Assembly: GCF_022698165.1 (NCBI RefSeq)
Contig: NZ_JALDAY010000004.1
Location: 682,001-746,000, forward strand
DNA from: Streptomyces cylindrosporus
Lineage (GTDB): Bacteria; Actinomycetota; Actinomycetes; Streptomycetales; Streptomycetaceae
Reading direction: 5' to 3'
Length of the DNA: 64,000 nucleotides
Numbering within the stretch: position 1 is the stretch's first letter; the number at the start of each line of letters is the position of its first letter. Positions 1 through 7,604 of the stretch are shown piece by piece. The position numbers and the translations under genes are program-made. The notes beneath the pieces are model-generated. The model did not search any database and was not told the origin of the DNA. It saw nothing but the letters and a program-made list of their open reading frames with translations.

Positions 1-43
1 GAGGGCGTACGTCAGCAGCCACGACGTCGGGAGAAGAGACGGC

Positions 44-421
44 ATGGACCGCGGGACGGTCGGCAGCACACAGTCTGGCCGGCTACTGGTGGAGGTCAGG
101 GAAGAGGGCTCCAGTGCCGTCGTGACCCCGGCCGGTGAGTTGGATCACCATACGGCCGATCTGTTGCGCGAGCCGCTGGAGGACTGCCTCGCCAAGGGCT
201 TCAAACGACTGGTGGTGGACTGCTCCCGGCTGGAGTTCTGCGACTCCACCGGGCTGAACGTACTGCTCGGCGCACGTCTGAAGGCGGAGGCGGCCGGCGG
301 CGGGGTCCATCTCGCGGGCATGCAGCCCGTGGTCGCCCGCGTCTTCGAGATCACCGGGGCCGAGGCGGTCTTCACCGTCCACGACACCCTGGCGGCGGCC
401 CTGGCCGACGAGACCGGCTGA
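44..421 (+). CDS. STAS-domain anti-sigma factor antagonist
   Basis: Small cytoplasmic STAS protein (125 aa) of the SpoIIAA/RsbV/BldG type, which binds an RsbW-like anti-sigma kinase and is switched off by phosphorylation. The conserved phosphorylation loop DSTGLNVLL is intact, with Ser68 as the expected phosphoacceptor, and the fold is covered end to end (beta-strand VVTPAGELD near residue 27, C-terminal helix AALADE). The ATG is preceded by a purine-rich GGAGAAGAG. An RsbW-like ATPase follows at 666, so the two are a likely partner pair, although 244 nt separate them. Which sigma factor is controlled cannot be told from the window. Family assignment is firm; partner assignment is inference. 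Confidence 0.9.
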   Translation: MDRGTVGSTQSGRLLVEVREEGSSAVVTPAGELDHHTADLLREPLEDCLAKGFKRLVVDCSRLEFCDSTGLNVLLGARLKAEAAGGGVHLAGMQPVVARVFEITGAEAVFTVHDTLAAALADETG

Positions 422-602
422 GCCGGGCCCGCCCCCGGCCGCGCCGTCATGTCCGCGTCCCAGTCGCCCCTGTGTGACCGGCACTTTCCGGGCGTCACGC
501 CTTCCGTGCCGAAACAAGGGGTGTTCTGCCGGTTCGCTCGGGCAGGAGACATCCTGAACATGTCGGCAGGCACACCGGCGGAACAGCCGTCGGTATACGT
601 AC

Positions 603-632
603 TGACTTTTGAATACGTAGTGACTTTTGAAT
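603..632 (+). repeat. 12-bp direct repeat upstream of the RsbW-like gene
   Basis: TGACTTTTGAAT occurs at 603-614 and again at 621-632, 18 bp apart start to start, in unusually AT-rich DNA just ahead of the gene at 666. Regulator half-sites or promoter elements are both possible; no known motif is recognised. Confidence 0.5.
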
Positions 633-665
633 CGTGAACTGGTGAATCGGTGAGGTGAAGCGCTG

Positions 666-1229
666 ATGAGCACCACCCGGCCTTACCCGCCGGGCGACCG
701 CGGCCCGGAGCCGAGCGGCGCTTCCGGGACGTCCGAGGGGGGCGCCGCCTCGGCCGGGGCGTCCGAAGGGGGCGCCGCCGGATCGTCGGCGGCAGCCGTG
801 TCGCCTGCGTCCCCGGCGGGCCGGCAGGTCCGCAGGCTCAGCTTCGACGGCGAGAGCGGTGTCGTGCCGCTCGCCCGCGACTTCACCCGCCAGGCGCTGT
901 ACGACTGGGGCTGGCTGCCCGCCGCCACGGCGGACCAGCGGGCCGCGGCCGAGGACGTGCTGCTCGTCGTCTCCGAGCTGGTCACCAACGCCTGTCTGCA
1001 CGCCGAGGGCCCGGACGAGCTCGGGATCACCTGCGACAACAAGGTGATCCGCCTGGAGGTCTCCGACAAGGGCACCGGCCAGCCCTCCCCGCGCACCCCG
1101 CACCGCGCGGGCCGCCCCGGCGGCCACGGCATGTTCATAGTGCAGCGGCTCTGCCTGGACTGGGGGGTCGTACGGACGCCGGGGGCCTCCGGCAAGACGG
1201 TCTGGGCGGAACTCGGCGCTCCGGCGTGA
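666..1229 (+). CDS. RsbW-like ATP-binding protein (anti-sigma factor/serine kinase)
   Basis: 187-aa protein of the HATPase_c_2 family. Residues 1-60 are a low-complexity Gly/Ser/Ala-rich leader; the ATPase fold starts around LSFDGESGVVPLARDF. The N-box (LLVVSELVTNACLH) carries the Asn for Mg-ATP binding, followed by the G1 box VSDKGTG and the G2 region GGHGMFIVQRL. This is the architecture of single-domain kinases that hold sigma factors and phosphorylate STAS antagonists. An STAS protein lies upstream at 44-421. The ATG at 666 follows GGTGAGGTGAAG. Streptomyces carry many such proteins, so its specific sigma factor is unknown. Confidence 0.88.
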   Translation: MSTTRPYPPGDRGPEPSGASGTSEGGAASAGASEGGAAGSSAAAVSPASPAGRQVRRLSFDGESGVVPLARDFTRQALYDWGWLPAATADQRAAAEDVLLVVSELVTNACLHAEGPDELGITCDNKVIRLEVSDKGTGQPSPRTPHRAGRPGGHGMFIVQRLCLDWGVVRTPGASGKTVWAELGAPA

Positions 1230-1281
1230 ACGTAAATCGTTTCCGCATGCCGTGCCGGGCCCTCTACCCTTCCCTGCAACG

Positions 1282-1532
1282 CGTTGACGGAGACAAGTAG
1301 CCGGGACCATGCGAGCCGGGTCCGGGCGAATCCACTCCCGAGTGCGGGGAGGAAATGCCCCGCCGGCCGGCCCCCGTCATCGGGCCCGAACGAGACCGTC
1401 GTACGACTTCCGTCGAGTCGTCGGTACGACGGTGAAGGCGTGGTGGCACCGCGAGCACCCTCTCGCCCACGCCCCCAGGGGACAGCCCCGGGGCGGTGCG
1501 TGCCGCTCCGGACGACCTCCCGGAGCACGGCC
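1282..1532 (+). promoter_or_regulatory. T-box riboswitch (serine, UCC specifier) in the leader of the SerRS gene
   Basis: The 5' arm AGTA (1296-1299) and the 3' arm GAA (1328-1330) form the loop-E signature of T-box Stem I. GAA is followed directly by TCC (1331-1333), a serine codon, then A1334, as expected for a specifier triplet. Stem I is very short, closed above by GGACC/GGTCC, as in actinobacterial ileS T-boxes. CTCCC/GGGAG near 1335-1351 may be the next stem. The conserved box TGGCACCGCGAG is at 1444-1455, flanked by a perfect 7-bp stem GGCGTGG (1437-1443)/CCACGCC (1467-1473). CGCCCC (1470-1475) pairs alternatively with GGGGCG (1490-1495), which excludes that stem. A second hairpin (1499-1511 with 1520-1529) buries the Shine-Dalgarno GGAG at 1522-1525, pointing to translational control. 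The motifs are seen; the mechanism is inferred. Confidence 0.88.
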
Positions 1533-2798
1533 ATGATCGACATCACCCTCCTCCGACAGCACCCCGACCGCGTCCGCGCCGCCCTCGCCAAGCGCGCGGT
1601 CGACGCCGACCTCACCGGCTTCCTCGCCCTGGACGCCGACTTCCGCGAGACCCGCACGGCCGTGGAGCGGCTGCGCGCCGAACGGCGGCGCGTCTCGGCG
1701 GACATCGCGGTACGACACCGGGCGGGCGAGCCGGCCGGCGAACTCCGGGCCACCGCCCGGACCCTGGCCGACGAACTCGCCGCGGCCGAGACACGGCTCG
1801 CCGAACTCGCCGCGGAACACCAGGAGTTCCTCGACGCCCTGCCCAACCTCCCGGACGACGACGTGATCGCGGGCGGCAAGGAGAACAACGAGGTCGTACG
1901 GACGTACGGCACCCCGCCCGCCTACGCCTTCGAGCCGAAGGACCACGTGCGGCTCGCCCAGGACCTCCGCCTGGTCGACTACCGGCGCGGCACCGCCCTC
2001 GCCGGCAACGGCTACTGGATCTACCGCGGCGACGGCGCGGCCCTGGAGTGGGCGCTGCTCAGCCACTTCCTCGACGCGCACCGGCGCGCCGGATACGAGT
2101 TCGTGCTGCCGCCGCACCTGCTGACGTACGAAGCGGGCTATACGGCGGGACAGTTCCCGAAGTTCGCCGACGAGGTGTTCCGCACGGACGACGACCGCTT
2201 CCTGCTGCCGACCGCCGAGACCGCCCTGGTCAACCTGCACCGCGGCGAGACGCTCGACGAGCGCGAGCTGCCGCTGAAGTACGTCGCCTACACGCCCTGT
2301 TACCGCAAGGAGAGCGGCGGCTACCGGACCGCCGAGCGGGGCACCCTGCGCGGCCACCAGTTCAACAAGGTCGAGCTGTTCCAGTTCACGCGCCCGGAGG
2401 ACTCGGCGGCGGCCCAGCTGGAACTCCTCGCCCGCGCCGAAGAGTTGGTGACCGGTCTCGGCCTGCACCACCGGACCACCAAGCTCGCCGCGGCCGACAT
2501 CAGCCCCGCCCAGGCCAAGACGTACGACGTCGAGGTGTGGCTGCCCAGCCTGGGCGCGTACGCCGAGGTCAGCTCGGTCTCGAACGCCCGCGACTACCAG
2601 GCCCGGCGCGGCGGTATCCGCTACCGCCCGGAGGGCGGCGGCAAACCGCCCTACGTCCACACCCTCAACGCCTCGGGCCTCGCCACCAGCCGTCTCCTCC
2701 CCGCGATCCTGGAACAGCACCAGCGGCCCGACGGGAGCGTCGAGGTGCCCGAGGTGCTGTGGCGGTGGGGTGCGCCGGAGGTGCTGCGCATGGCCTGA
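1533..2798 (+). CDS. serS: Seryl-tRNA synthetase, divergent paralogue type
   Basis: Class IIa aminoacyl-tRNA synthetase (421 aa) charging tRNA-Ser with serine. The N-terminal coiled-coil arm occupies roughly residues 30-100 (ETRTAVERLRAERR onward). Motif 2 reads YRKESGGYRTAERGTLRGHQF and motif 3 reads LNASGLATSRLLPAILEQHQ. Both are recognisable but differ from the usual bacterial forms (for example the FRSEAGSAGRDTRG type in motif 2 and GSGLAVGRT in motif 3). This suggests that it is a second SerRS rather than the housekeeping enzyme, which cannot be checked here. The ATG at 1533 has GGAG 7 nt upstream and follows a serine T-box. Extra SerRS copies in actinomycetes are known as self-resistance or biosynthetic enzymes (albomycin, valanimycin), but no such cluster is adjacent. 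Confidence 0.92.
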   Translation: MIDITLLRQHPDRVRAALAKRAVDADLTGFLALDADFRETRTAVERLRAERRRVSADIAVRHRAGEPAGELRATARTLADELAAAETRLAELAAEHQEFLDALPNLPDDDVIAGGKENNEVVRTYGTPPAYAFEPKDHVRLAQDLRLVDYRRGTALAGNGYWIYRGDGAALEWALLSHFLDAHRRAGYEFVLPPHLLTYEAGYTAGQFPKFADEVFRTDDDRFLLPTAETALVNLHRGETLDERELPLKYVAYTPCYRKESGGYRTAERGTLRGHQFNKVELFQFTRPEDSAAAQLELLARAEELVTGLGLHHRTTKLAAADISPAQAKTYDVEVWLPSLGAYAEVSSVSNARDYQARRGGIRYRPEGGGKPPYVHTLNASGLATSRLLPAILEQHQRPDGSVEVPEVLWRWGAPEVLRMA

Positions 2799-2842
2799 CC
2801 CTGAGTTACCCCGGGTCACCGTCTCCACTCGACGCCCCGCCC

Positions 2843-2876
2843 GTGCGCGCCGGATCCCCACAACTCCGGCGCGCAC
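2843..2876 (+). terminator. Hairpin terminator after SerRS gene
   Basis: A perfect 12-bp stem GTGCGCGCCGGA (2843-2854) with its complement at 2865-2876 and a 10-nt loop lies 45 nt after the serS stop. There is no U-tract, as is common for Streptomyces terminators. Confidence 0.7.
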
Positions 2877-2960
2877 TGTCCCTTCCCTCCTCACGACCCC
2901 GGGCGTACCTTGACGGCCGAATCTGATGTGTCGTCAGGAAACCGAGAGGGAGCGGAAATC

Positions 2961-3644
2961 GTGTCGTACCGGAAACGAACCGCCGCGCTCGCGTCCGTCG
3001 CGGCCCTGGCCGGCTCGGCGGTGCTGATGACCGCCCCCGCCGCCCGGGCCGAGGTCGTCGACGTCAACTACCAGTGCAAGACGCCGATCGGGGCGAAGAG
3101 TGCCGTCTCGCCGATCGACATCAAGGGCGTGAAGAGCGGCAGCGGGTACAAACTCACCATGTCCTGGCAGAAGGGCGTCTCCTCCAGCCCGGTCGAGCTG
3201 GGCAAGGGCGCGATGAATCCGAGCGCCACGATCAAACTGGGGGGCGCGGACAGTGGGACCGTGGCGGTGTCCGGGCCCGCGAACCAGGCCGCGATTCCGG
3301 CCAACACCCCTATCAAGATCAATGACTTGACGGGTACGTACACGCCGAAGAAGTCCGGCAAGGTCACCTTCACGCCGGGGGTCCTCACGATCAAGGCGCT
3401 GGGTACGACGACGACCTGTACGCCGTCGAACAACCCTGGGCCGGCGTTGACGCTGGACGTGACCGCGGCGGGTGGCTCCGCCGGGGGGACGAGTGAGAGT
3501 GGGTCCGACTCGGGGACGTCGTTGCCGCAGACCGGGCCGGACGACTCGGCGATCGCGTTGGGGACGTTGGGTGGGACGGTGCTGCTGGTGGGGGCCGGGG
3601 GCGCGTTGTGGATCACGCGTAGGAATCAGGCGGTTCGGCGTTAG
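2961..3644 (+). CDS. Secreted LPQTG-anchored surface protein
   Basis: 227-aa exported protein. It has a Sec signal peptide (KRTAALASVAALAGSAV, cleavage near ARA-EV) and one globular domain of about 120 residues that opens with VDVNYQCKTPIG and closes with ALGTTTTC, giving a likely disulfide. A Gly/Ser linker follows, then a sortase signal LPQTG, a hydrophobic stretch and a basic tail RRNQAVRR. The same domain recurs in the product at 5674-6996. The GTG start at 2961 is preceded by GAGAGGGAGCGG. A TTGACG at 2909 could be a -35 element. Class E sortases of Streptomyces prefer LAXTG, so LPQTG is a variant. The function of the domain is unknown; a surface structural or adhesive role is inference. 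Confidence 0.82.
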   Translation: MSYRKRTAALASVAALAGSAVLMTAPAARAEVVDVNYQCKTPIGAKSAVSPIDIKGVKSGSGYKLTMSWQKGVSSSPVELGKGAMNPSATIKLGGADSGTVAVSGPANQAAIPANTPIKINDLTGTYTPKKSGKVTFTPGVLTIKALGTTTTCTPSNNPGPALTLDVTAAGGSAGGTSESGSDSGTSLPQTGPDDSAIALGTLGGTVLLVGAGGALWITRRNQAVRR

Positions 3645-3758
3645 GGGTCCGTCGATAGTGCCGCGATGGGTTGTCGGGTGTCTGACGCGCCGTCGTGGCT
3701 GGTCGCGCAGTTCCCCGCGCCCCTTTGGGGCGTTGCCCTTTGACTGCTGGAGCCGCTG

Positions 3759-4583
3759 ATGCCGACTGCCGCTCGTGTTCTGCTTGTGTCCCTTCTCCTT
3801 GTGTTGGGTGCTGCGCCGGTTGCTGTTGCCGCCGATGGGTGGGCGCTGGTGCCCTTCGGTGGTTCGCGGCCGTCCTTCTATGCCGAGGGGGCGCCCGGGG
3901 CTGCGGTGCAGGACACGGTGTCCGTGAGCAACCGGAGCGGGCGGGCGGTCACCGTGCGGTTGAGCGGGAGTGGTGTCTCCGTCGCCTTCGCCGAGAATCC
4001 GGTGCGGGTGCCCGGCCGGACTCGAGCCGACGTGCCGTTCACCGTGCGGGCGAGTGGGGATCGCAGTGGTGAGATCGTCGCCCGGGATCAGGACGGCCGC
4101 CGGGCTGCCGTCCCGATCCGGCTGCGGGTGGGTGTTGCCGCCCTGTCCGCGCTGACCGTCGAGCACGTCGCCGTGCACGGTGACCGCATCACGTACGAGC
4201 TGGTCAATCGCGGTACGACCCCCCTCGTACCGCGTCTCGCCGTGCACGCGGACGGGCTCTTCGGCCGGGTCCTCGACCGCGCCCCGCGCACCCTGCCCGT
4301 CCGGCTCGCGCCCGGCCGCCGGCTGCGGCTGACCGAGCCGTGGCGCGGCCGTCCGGCGCTGGACGCGGTCGACGTGCGGCTCACGGTGACGGCGGACGGT
4401 GGCGCGCGGGACACGGCGACGGCATCGGTGCGGTTCGTGCCCTGGGGTGCGGTGGCGGGGGTCGCGGGGGCGGTGGCGGCCGGGGGCGCGCTGCTTCTCG
4501 TACGGCGTCACAGGCGTCGTACGAGCGGACTCGCAGCCGAATCGCCGCGGACGGAAGCCGAGTTGACGGGAGCGGTGGCGTGA
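3759..4583 (+). CDS. Exported single-pass membrane protein with Ig-like repeats (DUF916-like)
   Basis: 274 aa. An N-terminal signal peptide (RVLLVSLLLVLGAAPVAVA) is followed by two beta-sandwich-like modules rich in V/T/R. The first has the pattern DTVSVSNRSGRAVTVRLSG, reminiscent of the extracellular part of DUF916/WxL-binding proteins. A C-terminal membrane helix (WGAVAGVAGAVAAGGALLLV) ends in RRHRRR and a short cytoplasmic tail. The gene overlaps the next one by GTGA at 4580-4583, so they are cotranslated. The family match is by pattern only. A role as a membrane anchor or partner for the sortase substrates encoded on either side is inference. Confidence 0.75.
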   Translation: MPTAARVLLVSLLLVLGAAPVAVAADGWALVPFGGSRPSFYAEGAPGAAVQDTVSVSNRSGRAVTVRLSGSGVSVAFAENPVRVPGRTRADVPFTVRASGDRSGEIVARDQDGRRAAVPIRLRVGVAALSALTVEHVAVHGDRITYELVNRGTTPLVPRLAVHADGLFGRVLDRAPRTLPVRLAPGRRLRLTEPWRGRPALDAVDVRLTVTADGGARDTATASVRFVPWGAVAGVAGAVAAGGALLLVRRHRRRTSGLAAESPRTEAELTGAVA

Positions 4584-5677
4584 ACGGCAAGGTGCGGACC
4601 ACAGCGCTGTTGGCGGTGCTCGCGCTGCTCGTGCTGCCCCTGGCGGGCAGCGCGACGGCGGCGGACGGGCCCACGGTGAGGCTGTCCAAGTCGCAGGCGG
4701 GGACTGGCGGTTCGATCACGGTGAGCGGCAGTGGATGGCGTTCGCACGCGCTGCTGATGATGCTGATCTGCGGCCAGGCCACGCCCGCTCGCGGGGTGAT
4801 CGGCGGCACCAACTCCTGTGCCAACGCGGACGGCAGGGCCGTCACCACCGACGCCAAGGGCGCCTTCAGCAAGCAACTGCCGGTGTCCGAGCCGCCGGTG
4901 CCGTGCCCGTGCGTGGTGCACGTGGCGACCGTGGAGGGCGAGAAGGCGCAGGCCGACGCGGTTCTGCGGGTGGCTGGACACGCTGTGGAGCCGTTGCCCG
5001 CGGAGGCCTCCGGGGGGCGCCTGTCGGTCCTCACCGACACCCGGCTCGACGGCTCCAGCGGTCTGCTCACCTGGTTCGGCGCCCCGCCCTCCCGCACGCT
5101 CGTCCTCACCGTCGGCAACGCCGGTACCTCCCCGATCAAGAACCCCGTCTTCCAGGTCGGCACCTCGCACGGCGTGTTCGCCCCCGAGTGGGAGGACCAG
5201 GAGTGGCGCGGCACCCTCGCGCCCGGCAAGAAGGCGCAGATCAAGCTGCCCGTCGAGCTCTCGGCGGGCGCGCACGGCGACTACACCGTCTCCCTCAAGT
5301 ACGGCGGCAAGGTCCTCGCCGAGCAGCCCTGGGGCGTGGGGCGGCCCTGGGGCGTGATCCTGTTCTGGGTCCTGGTCTGCCTGGTGGTGCCGGCGGCGGT
5401 GTTCCGCGCCGGGATGGCGATTGTGGACCGGGTACGGCCGCGCAAGGCCGGCGGCCTGCGCCACCGCGGCCTGCACCTGCCCGAACTCACCCTGCGCATG
5501 CCGAGGTTCACCACCCAGAAGCTCACCACCGGGGCGCGGGAATCCGCGCCCGCCACCACCTCGACCCTGCCGTGGTTCACCCCGGACTCCGATCCGAACG
5601 CGGCCGGTCGGCTCTCCGCACCGCACGACGACAGCCCGACGAGTCCTACGACTCCCACCAGAAAGGGACCCCCGTGA
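4580..5677 (+). CDS. Exported membrane protein, neocarzinostatin/Ig-like extracellular domains
   Basis: 365 aa, GTG start inside the upstream stop (GTGA). A signal peptide (TTALLAVLALLVLPLAGSATA) precedes a first domain beginning VRLSKSQAGTGGSITVSGSGW, the sequence style of neocarzinostatin-fold or surface Ig domains, with several Cys. A second beta-domain (TLVLTVGNAGTSPIKNPVF) follows. One transmembrane helix (WGVILFWVLVCLVVPAAVF) lies near residue 258, then a basic cytoplasmic tail of about 90 residues rich in Pro/Thr/Ser. The tail is unusually long for a surface protein. The gene overlaps the next by GTGA at 5674, so 3759, 4580 and 5674 form one operon. Biochemical function is unknown. Confidence 0.75.
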   Translation: MNGKVRTTALLAVLALLVLPLAGSATAADGPTVRLSKSQAGTGGSITVSGSGWRSHALLMMLICGQATPARGVIGGTNSCANADGRAVTTDAKGAFSKQLPVSEPPVPCPCVVHVATVEGEKAQADAVLRVAGHAVEPLPAEASGGRLSVLTDTRLDGSSGLLTWFGAPPSRTLVLTVGNAGTSPIKNPVFQVGTSHGVFAPEWEDQEWRGTLAPGKKAQIKLPVELSAGAHGDYTVSLKYGGKVLAEQPWGVGRPWGVILFWVLVCLVVPAAVFRAGMAIVDRVRPRKAGGLRHRGLHLPELTLRMPRFTTQKLTTGARESAPATTSTLPWFTPDSDPNAAGRLSAPHDDSPTSPTTPTRKGPP

Positions 5678-6996
5678 GCAAGCGAAGGAGAGTCACCCCG
5701 GCCGCCCGGCTGAGAGCGGCCGCGGCGGGCACCGCCCTGGTGCTCGGCGGGGCGGGCGCCCTGCTGGGCCTGGCCGCCGGTGCCGCGCAGGCGGCGGAGG
5801 TGTCGTTCGCGACGCACTGCGTGCCGCCCGCCGGGGTCGCCGATCCCGTCGACGGCACCACGAAGGTCGAGATCACCGCGCCGGCCACGGCGAAGGTGGG
5901 CGACACGGTGGACGTCGTGTGGAAGTTCGTCCAGGCCGCTTCCAAGAACCCGGACATCATCGACCTGCCCGCCAACTCCGTACAGCCGTCGGGGGTGTTG
6001 AAGGCGGCCGGCGCGCAGAGCGCCGACATCGCCATGCAGGGGCCGCGGGAGAACCCGGCGATCCCCAAGGGCGGCGACATGGTGCTGTCCGACATGAAGG
6101 GCAGCCTGAAGCTGACGACGGCCGGCGAGGTGACGCTGACGCCCGACGCGTACACCGTCAACGCGTTCTCGACGGACACCAAGTGCACGCCGTCGGAGAC
6201 GGTGCAGAAGGCGGCGACGATCGAGGTGTCGCCGGGCGACGGGAGTTCGTCGAGTACGACGCCGGATCCGACGGACTCGACGTCGCAGTCGGCGTCGCCG
6301 TCCACGTCGGCGAGCGAGTCGGCGTCCGCGTCCGCGTCCGCCTCCGCTTCGGCGAGCGACGGGACGGGGGACGGGCAGACCGACTTCACCGGCAAGGCGG
6401 TCGACATCCCCTACACCTGCCAGTCGCCCATCGGTGAGAAGAAGGCGACCTCCACGATCCAGATCAACGCCAAGAAGGACGGCGGCAGTTACGGCATCAC
6501 GGTGCAGTTCAAGAACTCGCCGATGGACAGCCCCGCCGACATCCCCGCGGACTCCGTGAAGCCGTCCATGGAGGTCACCCTCGGCGGCTCGGACAGCGGC
6601 TCGGTCCATGTCGAGGGGCCGACCAACTCCAAGGCCATCAAGTCCGGTGACCCGATCGAGATCCCCGACATGACGGGCACGTACAAGCCGGGCGCGACGG
6701 GGTCGTCGACGCTCTCCCCGGGCGTCCTGACCATCGAGGCCCTCGGCACGACCACGACCTGCAAGCCGGACAAGACGGCGGTCTCCCTGACCTTGGACAC
6801 CACGGAACAGGCGAGCGGAGCGTCGGGCTCCTCGACCTCGGGCGGCTCGTCGTCGTCCTCGTCGTCGAGCGGCGGCCTGGCGGCGACGGGCTCAGACGAC
6901 CACGGCGCACTGAAGGCGCTGGGGCTGGTGGCGGGGACGGCGGTGCTGCTGGGCGCGGGCGTGTTCACGTTCATGCCGGGGCGGAGGACACGCTGA
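5674..6996 (+). CDS. Secreted LAATG-anchored protein with two repeated domains
   Basis: 440 aa. A signal peptide with an Ala-rich core is followed by two homologous domains of about 120 residues. The first starts EVSFATHCVPPAGV and the second VDIPYTCQSPIGEKKATS; each ends in a Cys (KCTPS, TTCKPD). A Ser/Ala-rich linker between them (SASASASASAS around residue 215-225) is encoded by a short GC-rich repeat. The second domain is clearly the same as the one in the protein at 2961. The C-terminus carries a class E sortase motif LAATG, a hydrophobic helix and a basic end RRTR. The GTG start overlaps the upstream stop. Covalent attachment to peptidoglycan by sortase E is expected from the motif; ligand or partner is unknown. 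Confidence 0.82.
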   Translation: MSKRRRVTPAARLRAAAAGTALVLGGAGALLGLAAGAAQAAEVSFATHCVPPAGVADPVDGTTKVEITAPATAKVGDTVDVVWKFVQAASKNPDIIDLPANSVQPSGVLKAAGAQSADIAMQGPRENPAIPKGGDMVLSDMKGSLKLTTAGEVTLTPDAYTVNAFSTDTKCTPSETVQKAATIEVSPGDGSSSSTTPDPTDSTSQSASPSTSASESASASASASASASDGTGDGQTDFTGKAVDIPYTCQSPIGEKKATSTIQINAKKDGGSYGITVQFKNSPMDSPADIPADSVKPSMEVTLGGSDSGSVHVEGPTNSKAIKSGDPIEIPDMTGTYKPGATGSSTLSPGVLTIEALGTTTTCKPDKTAVSLTLDTTEQASGASGSSTSGGSSSSSSSSGGLAATGSDDHGALKALGLVAGTAVLLGAGVFTFMPGRRTR

Positions 6997-7175
6997 GGAG
7001 AACGCACCTCAGATCCTGCTCAGAGCAGCGCAGATGGTTTGCCTTCTGGATCAGTGCTGACATAACGTCCCTGGCGTTCGCGCAAGCAAGCGAGCAAGCG
7101 CACTGAGTGCGGAGTGAATGAGCAGTTGAACGATTGACCATCGTGCTCGACGCTCCGTAGAGGAAAGAGGAGCAA

Positions 7176-7535
7176 ATGATCTGGGGGAAGAAGGCGGCGA
7201 GTGGTGTGCTCGCCGCCGTTCTCATGGCGGCCGGGACCGGGCTCGTGGCGGCGGCGCCGGCCGAGGCTGCGGGGGCCAGGTACAAGTGCAAGGCCGAGGT
7301 GCATCTCGACCTGGGGCGGCCCAAGGCCACCTCCTCGTGCAAGAAGACCGGTTCCGGCAAGGCCGTCGCCAAGCACCGCGTCAAGCTGGTGTGCGACGTG
7401 GTGCGCGGCCGGGGCAACCCGCACGAGATCCCGTGGGTCCTGTTCGGTCCCTGGGTGAAGCCGGGGCAGAAGTCGACCGTGATGTGCGGGTTCAGCAGCT
7501 TCACCCGCTCCTGGTCGGTCGAGACCAGGGCCTGA
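7176..7535 (+). CDS. Small secreted Cys-containing protein
   Basis: 119 aa, with ATG preceded by AGAGGAGC. The signal peptide ends near APAEAAG; the mature part of about 85 residues is basic and holds four Cys (YKCKAE, SSCKKT, LVCDVV, VMCGF), consistent with two disulfides. No enzymatic motif is seen. It is separated from the surface-protein operon by 179 nt and terminated by the hairpin at 7551-7584. I do not recognise a family; an extracellular structural or inhibitor-like protein is possible. Confidence 0.7.
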   Translation: MIWGKKAASGVLAAVLMAAGTGLVAAAPAEAAGARYKCKAEVHLDLGRPKATSSCKKTGSGKAVAKHRVKLVCDVVRGRGNPHEIPWVLFGPWVKPGQKSTVMCGFSSFTRSWSVETRA

Positions 7536-7550
7536 CGCAAGGCCGAGCGA

Positions 7551-7584
7551 AAGGCCCCGCACCGGTCGCACGGTGCGGGGCCTT
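7551..7584. terminator. Bidirectional terminator between convergent genes
   Basis: Perfect 14-bp stem AAGGCCCCGCACCG (7551-7564) with its complement at 7571-7584 and a 6-nt loop, placed between the stop of the small secreted protein (+) and the stop of the POT transporter (-). The A-rich flank on the left serves as a T-tract for the minus-strand transcript. Confidence 0.85.
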
Positions 7585-7604
7585 CCGGCGTTCCGGGCGG
7601 AACG

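Noticed and set aside
1284..1532. Upstream in-frame extension of SerRS
   Set aside because: This DNA is the T-box leader; the conserved SerRS N-terminus MIDITLLRQHPDRV begins at 1533 with a ribosome site.
1533..7535. Antibiotic biosynthetic cluster around the extra SerRS
   Set aside because: Neighbours are sigma-factor regulators and surface proteins; no NRPS, PKS, tailoring or export genes are present.
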